DNA of 38,626 nt from a virus, in IMG/VR virus record IMGVR_UViG_3300042465_004753, positions 1 through 38,626 of that record. One strand, written 5' to 3'. The notes under the pieces were generated by a model, which saw only the letters and a list, made by a program, of their open reading frames with translations, was not told where the DNA came from and ran no database searches. Shown piece by piece: positions 38,571 to 38,626 of the stretch. The position numbers and the translations under genes were made by a program. Position 1 is the first letter of the stretch. Each line of letters starts with the position of its first letter.

Positions 38571-38626
38571 TTCTAATGTAGATGGGTGGGGGTAGGAGAA
38601 ATCCTAAAAACGGAATTTTTATACAC

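Noticed and set aside
1-38626. Terminal redundancy proving a circular genome
   Set aside because: The two ends share only a trivial CAC overlap. Circularity is suggested by gene order alone.

Overview
The window is most of, or all of, a tailed-phage genome (GC-rich, HK97-type siphovirus). Nearly every gene is on the + strand, tightly packed with ATGA/GTGA/TAATG stop-start overlaps. HNH nuclease genes sit at the right end and the small terminase at the left end, the order expected if a circular or circularly permuted map was opened just upstream of the terminase. No integrase, DNA polymerase, tRNA, CRISPR array or insertion sequence was recognised. The host cannot be read directly. The many short Sec-type signal peptides ending in AFGQ, AYGQ or LPAQ and the high GC would suit an acidobacterium-like Gram-negative host, but that is a weak inference.

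Layout. 0-10 kb: packaging and head genes (P27-type TerS, an intervening HNH endonuclease, TerL, portal, S78 prohead protease, HK97-fold capsid, probable decoration protein, head-tail connectors, tail terminator), then two tandem tail-tube paralogues and a tail-assembly chaperone pair joined by a well-formed -1 frameshift signal. 10-16 kb: tape measure, baseplate/tail protein and a first fibre-like protein. 16-19.4 kb: a probable lysis/accessory block (two small secreted proteins, holin-like protein, coiled-coil membrane protein, metallophosphoesterase, HExxH protein) with no recognisable endolysin. 19.3-21.0 kb: two three-gene cassettes on the - strand with near-identical junctions but unrelated first and second genes. 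21-23.1 kb: second fibre-like protein and a small secreted protein, closed by a strong terminator. 23.2-37 kb: early/replication region (possible ribbon-helix-helix regulator, ParB-like protein, Sak4-like ATPase plus SSB, many small proteins, zinc protein/SNF2 helicase/DNA methyltransferase overlap group, RusA resolvase, replication protein carrying iterons inside its own gene). 37-38.6 kb: a consensus promoter, an unknown gene and two HNH nucleases leading back to the terminase.

The most notable observations are: (1) the paired - strand cassettes, whose conserved junctions flank unrelated genes; (2) a recurring promoter design, TTGACA-17 nt-TATAGT with six bases to the start codon, which predicts leaderless mRNAs; (3) six proteins in the fibre/lysis region, two of them large fibre-like proteins, that carry apparent Sec signal peptides; (4) about ten 10-bp iterons inside the replication gene, resembling the lambda O/ori arrangement; and (5) the frameshift signal of the tail-assembly chaperone. 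All functional names rest on motif recognition by eye; no database search was possible.
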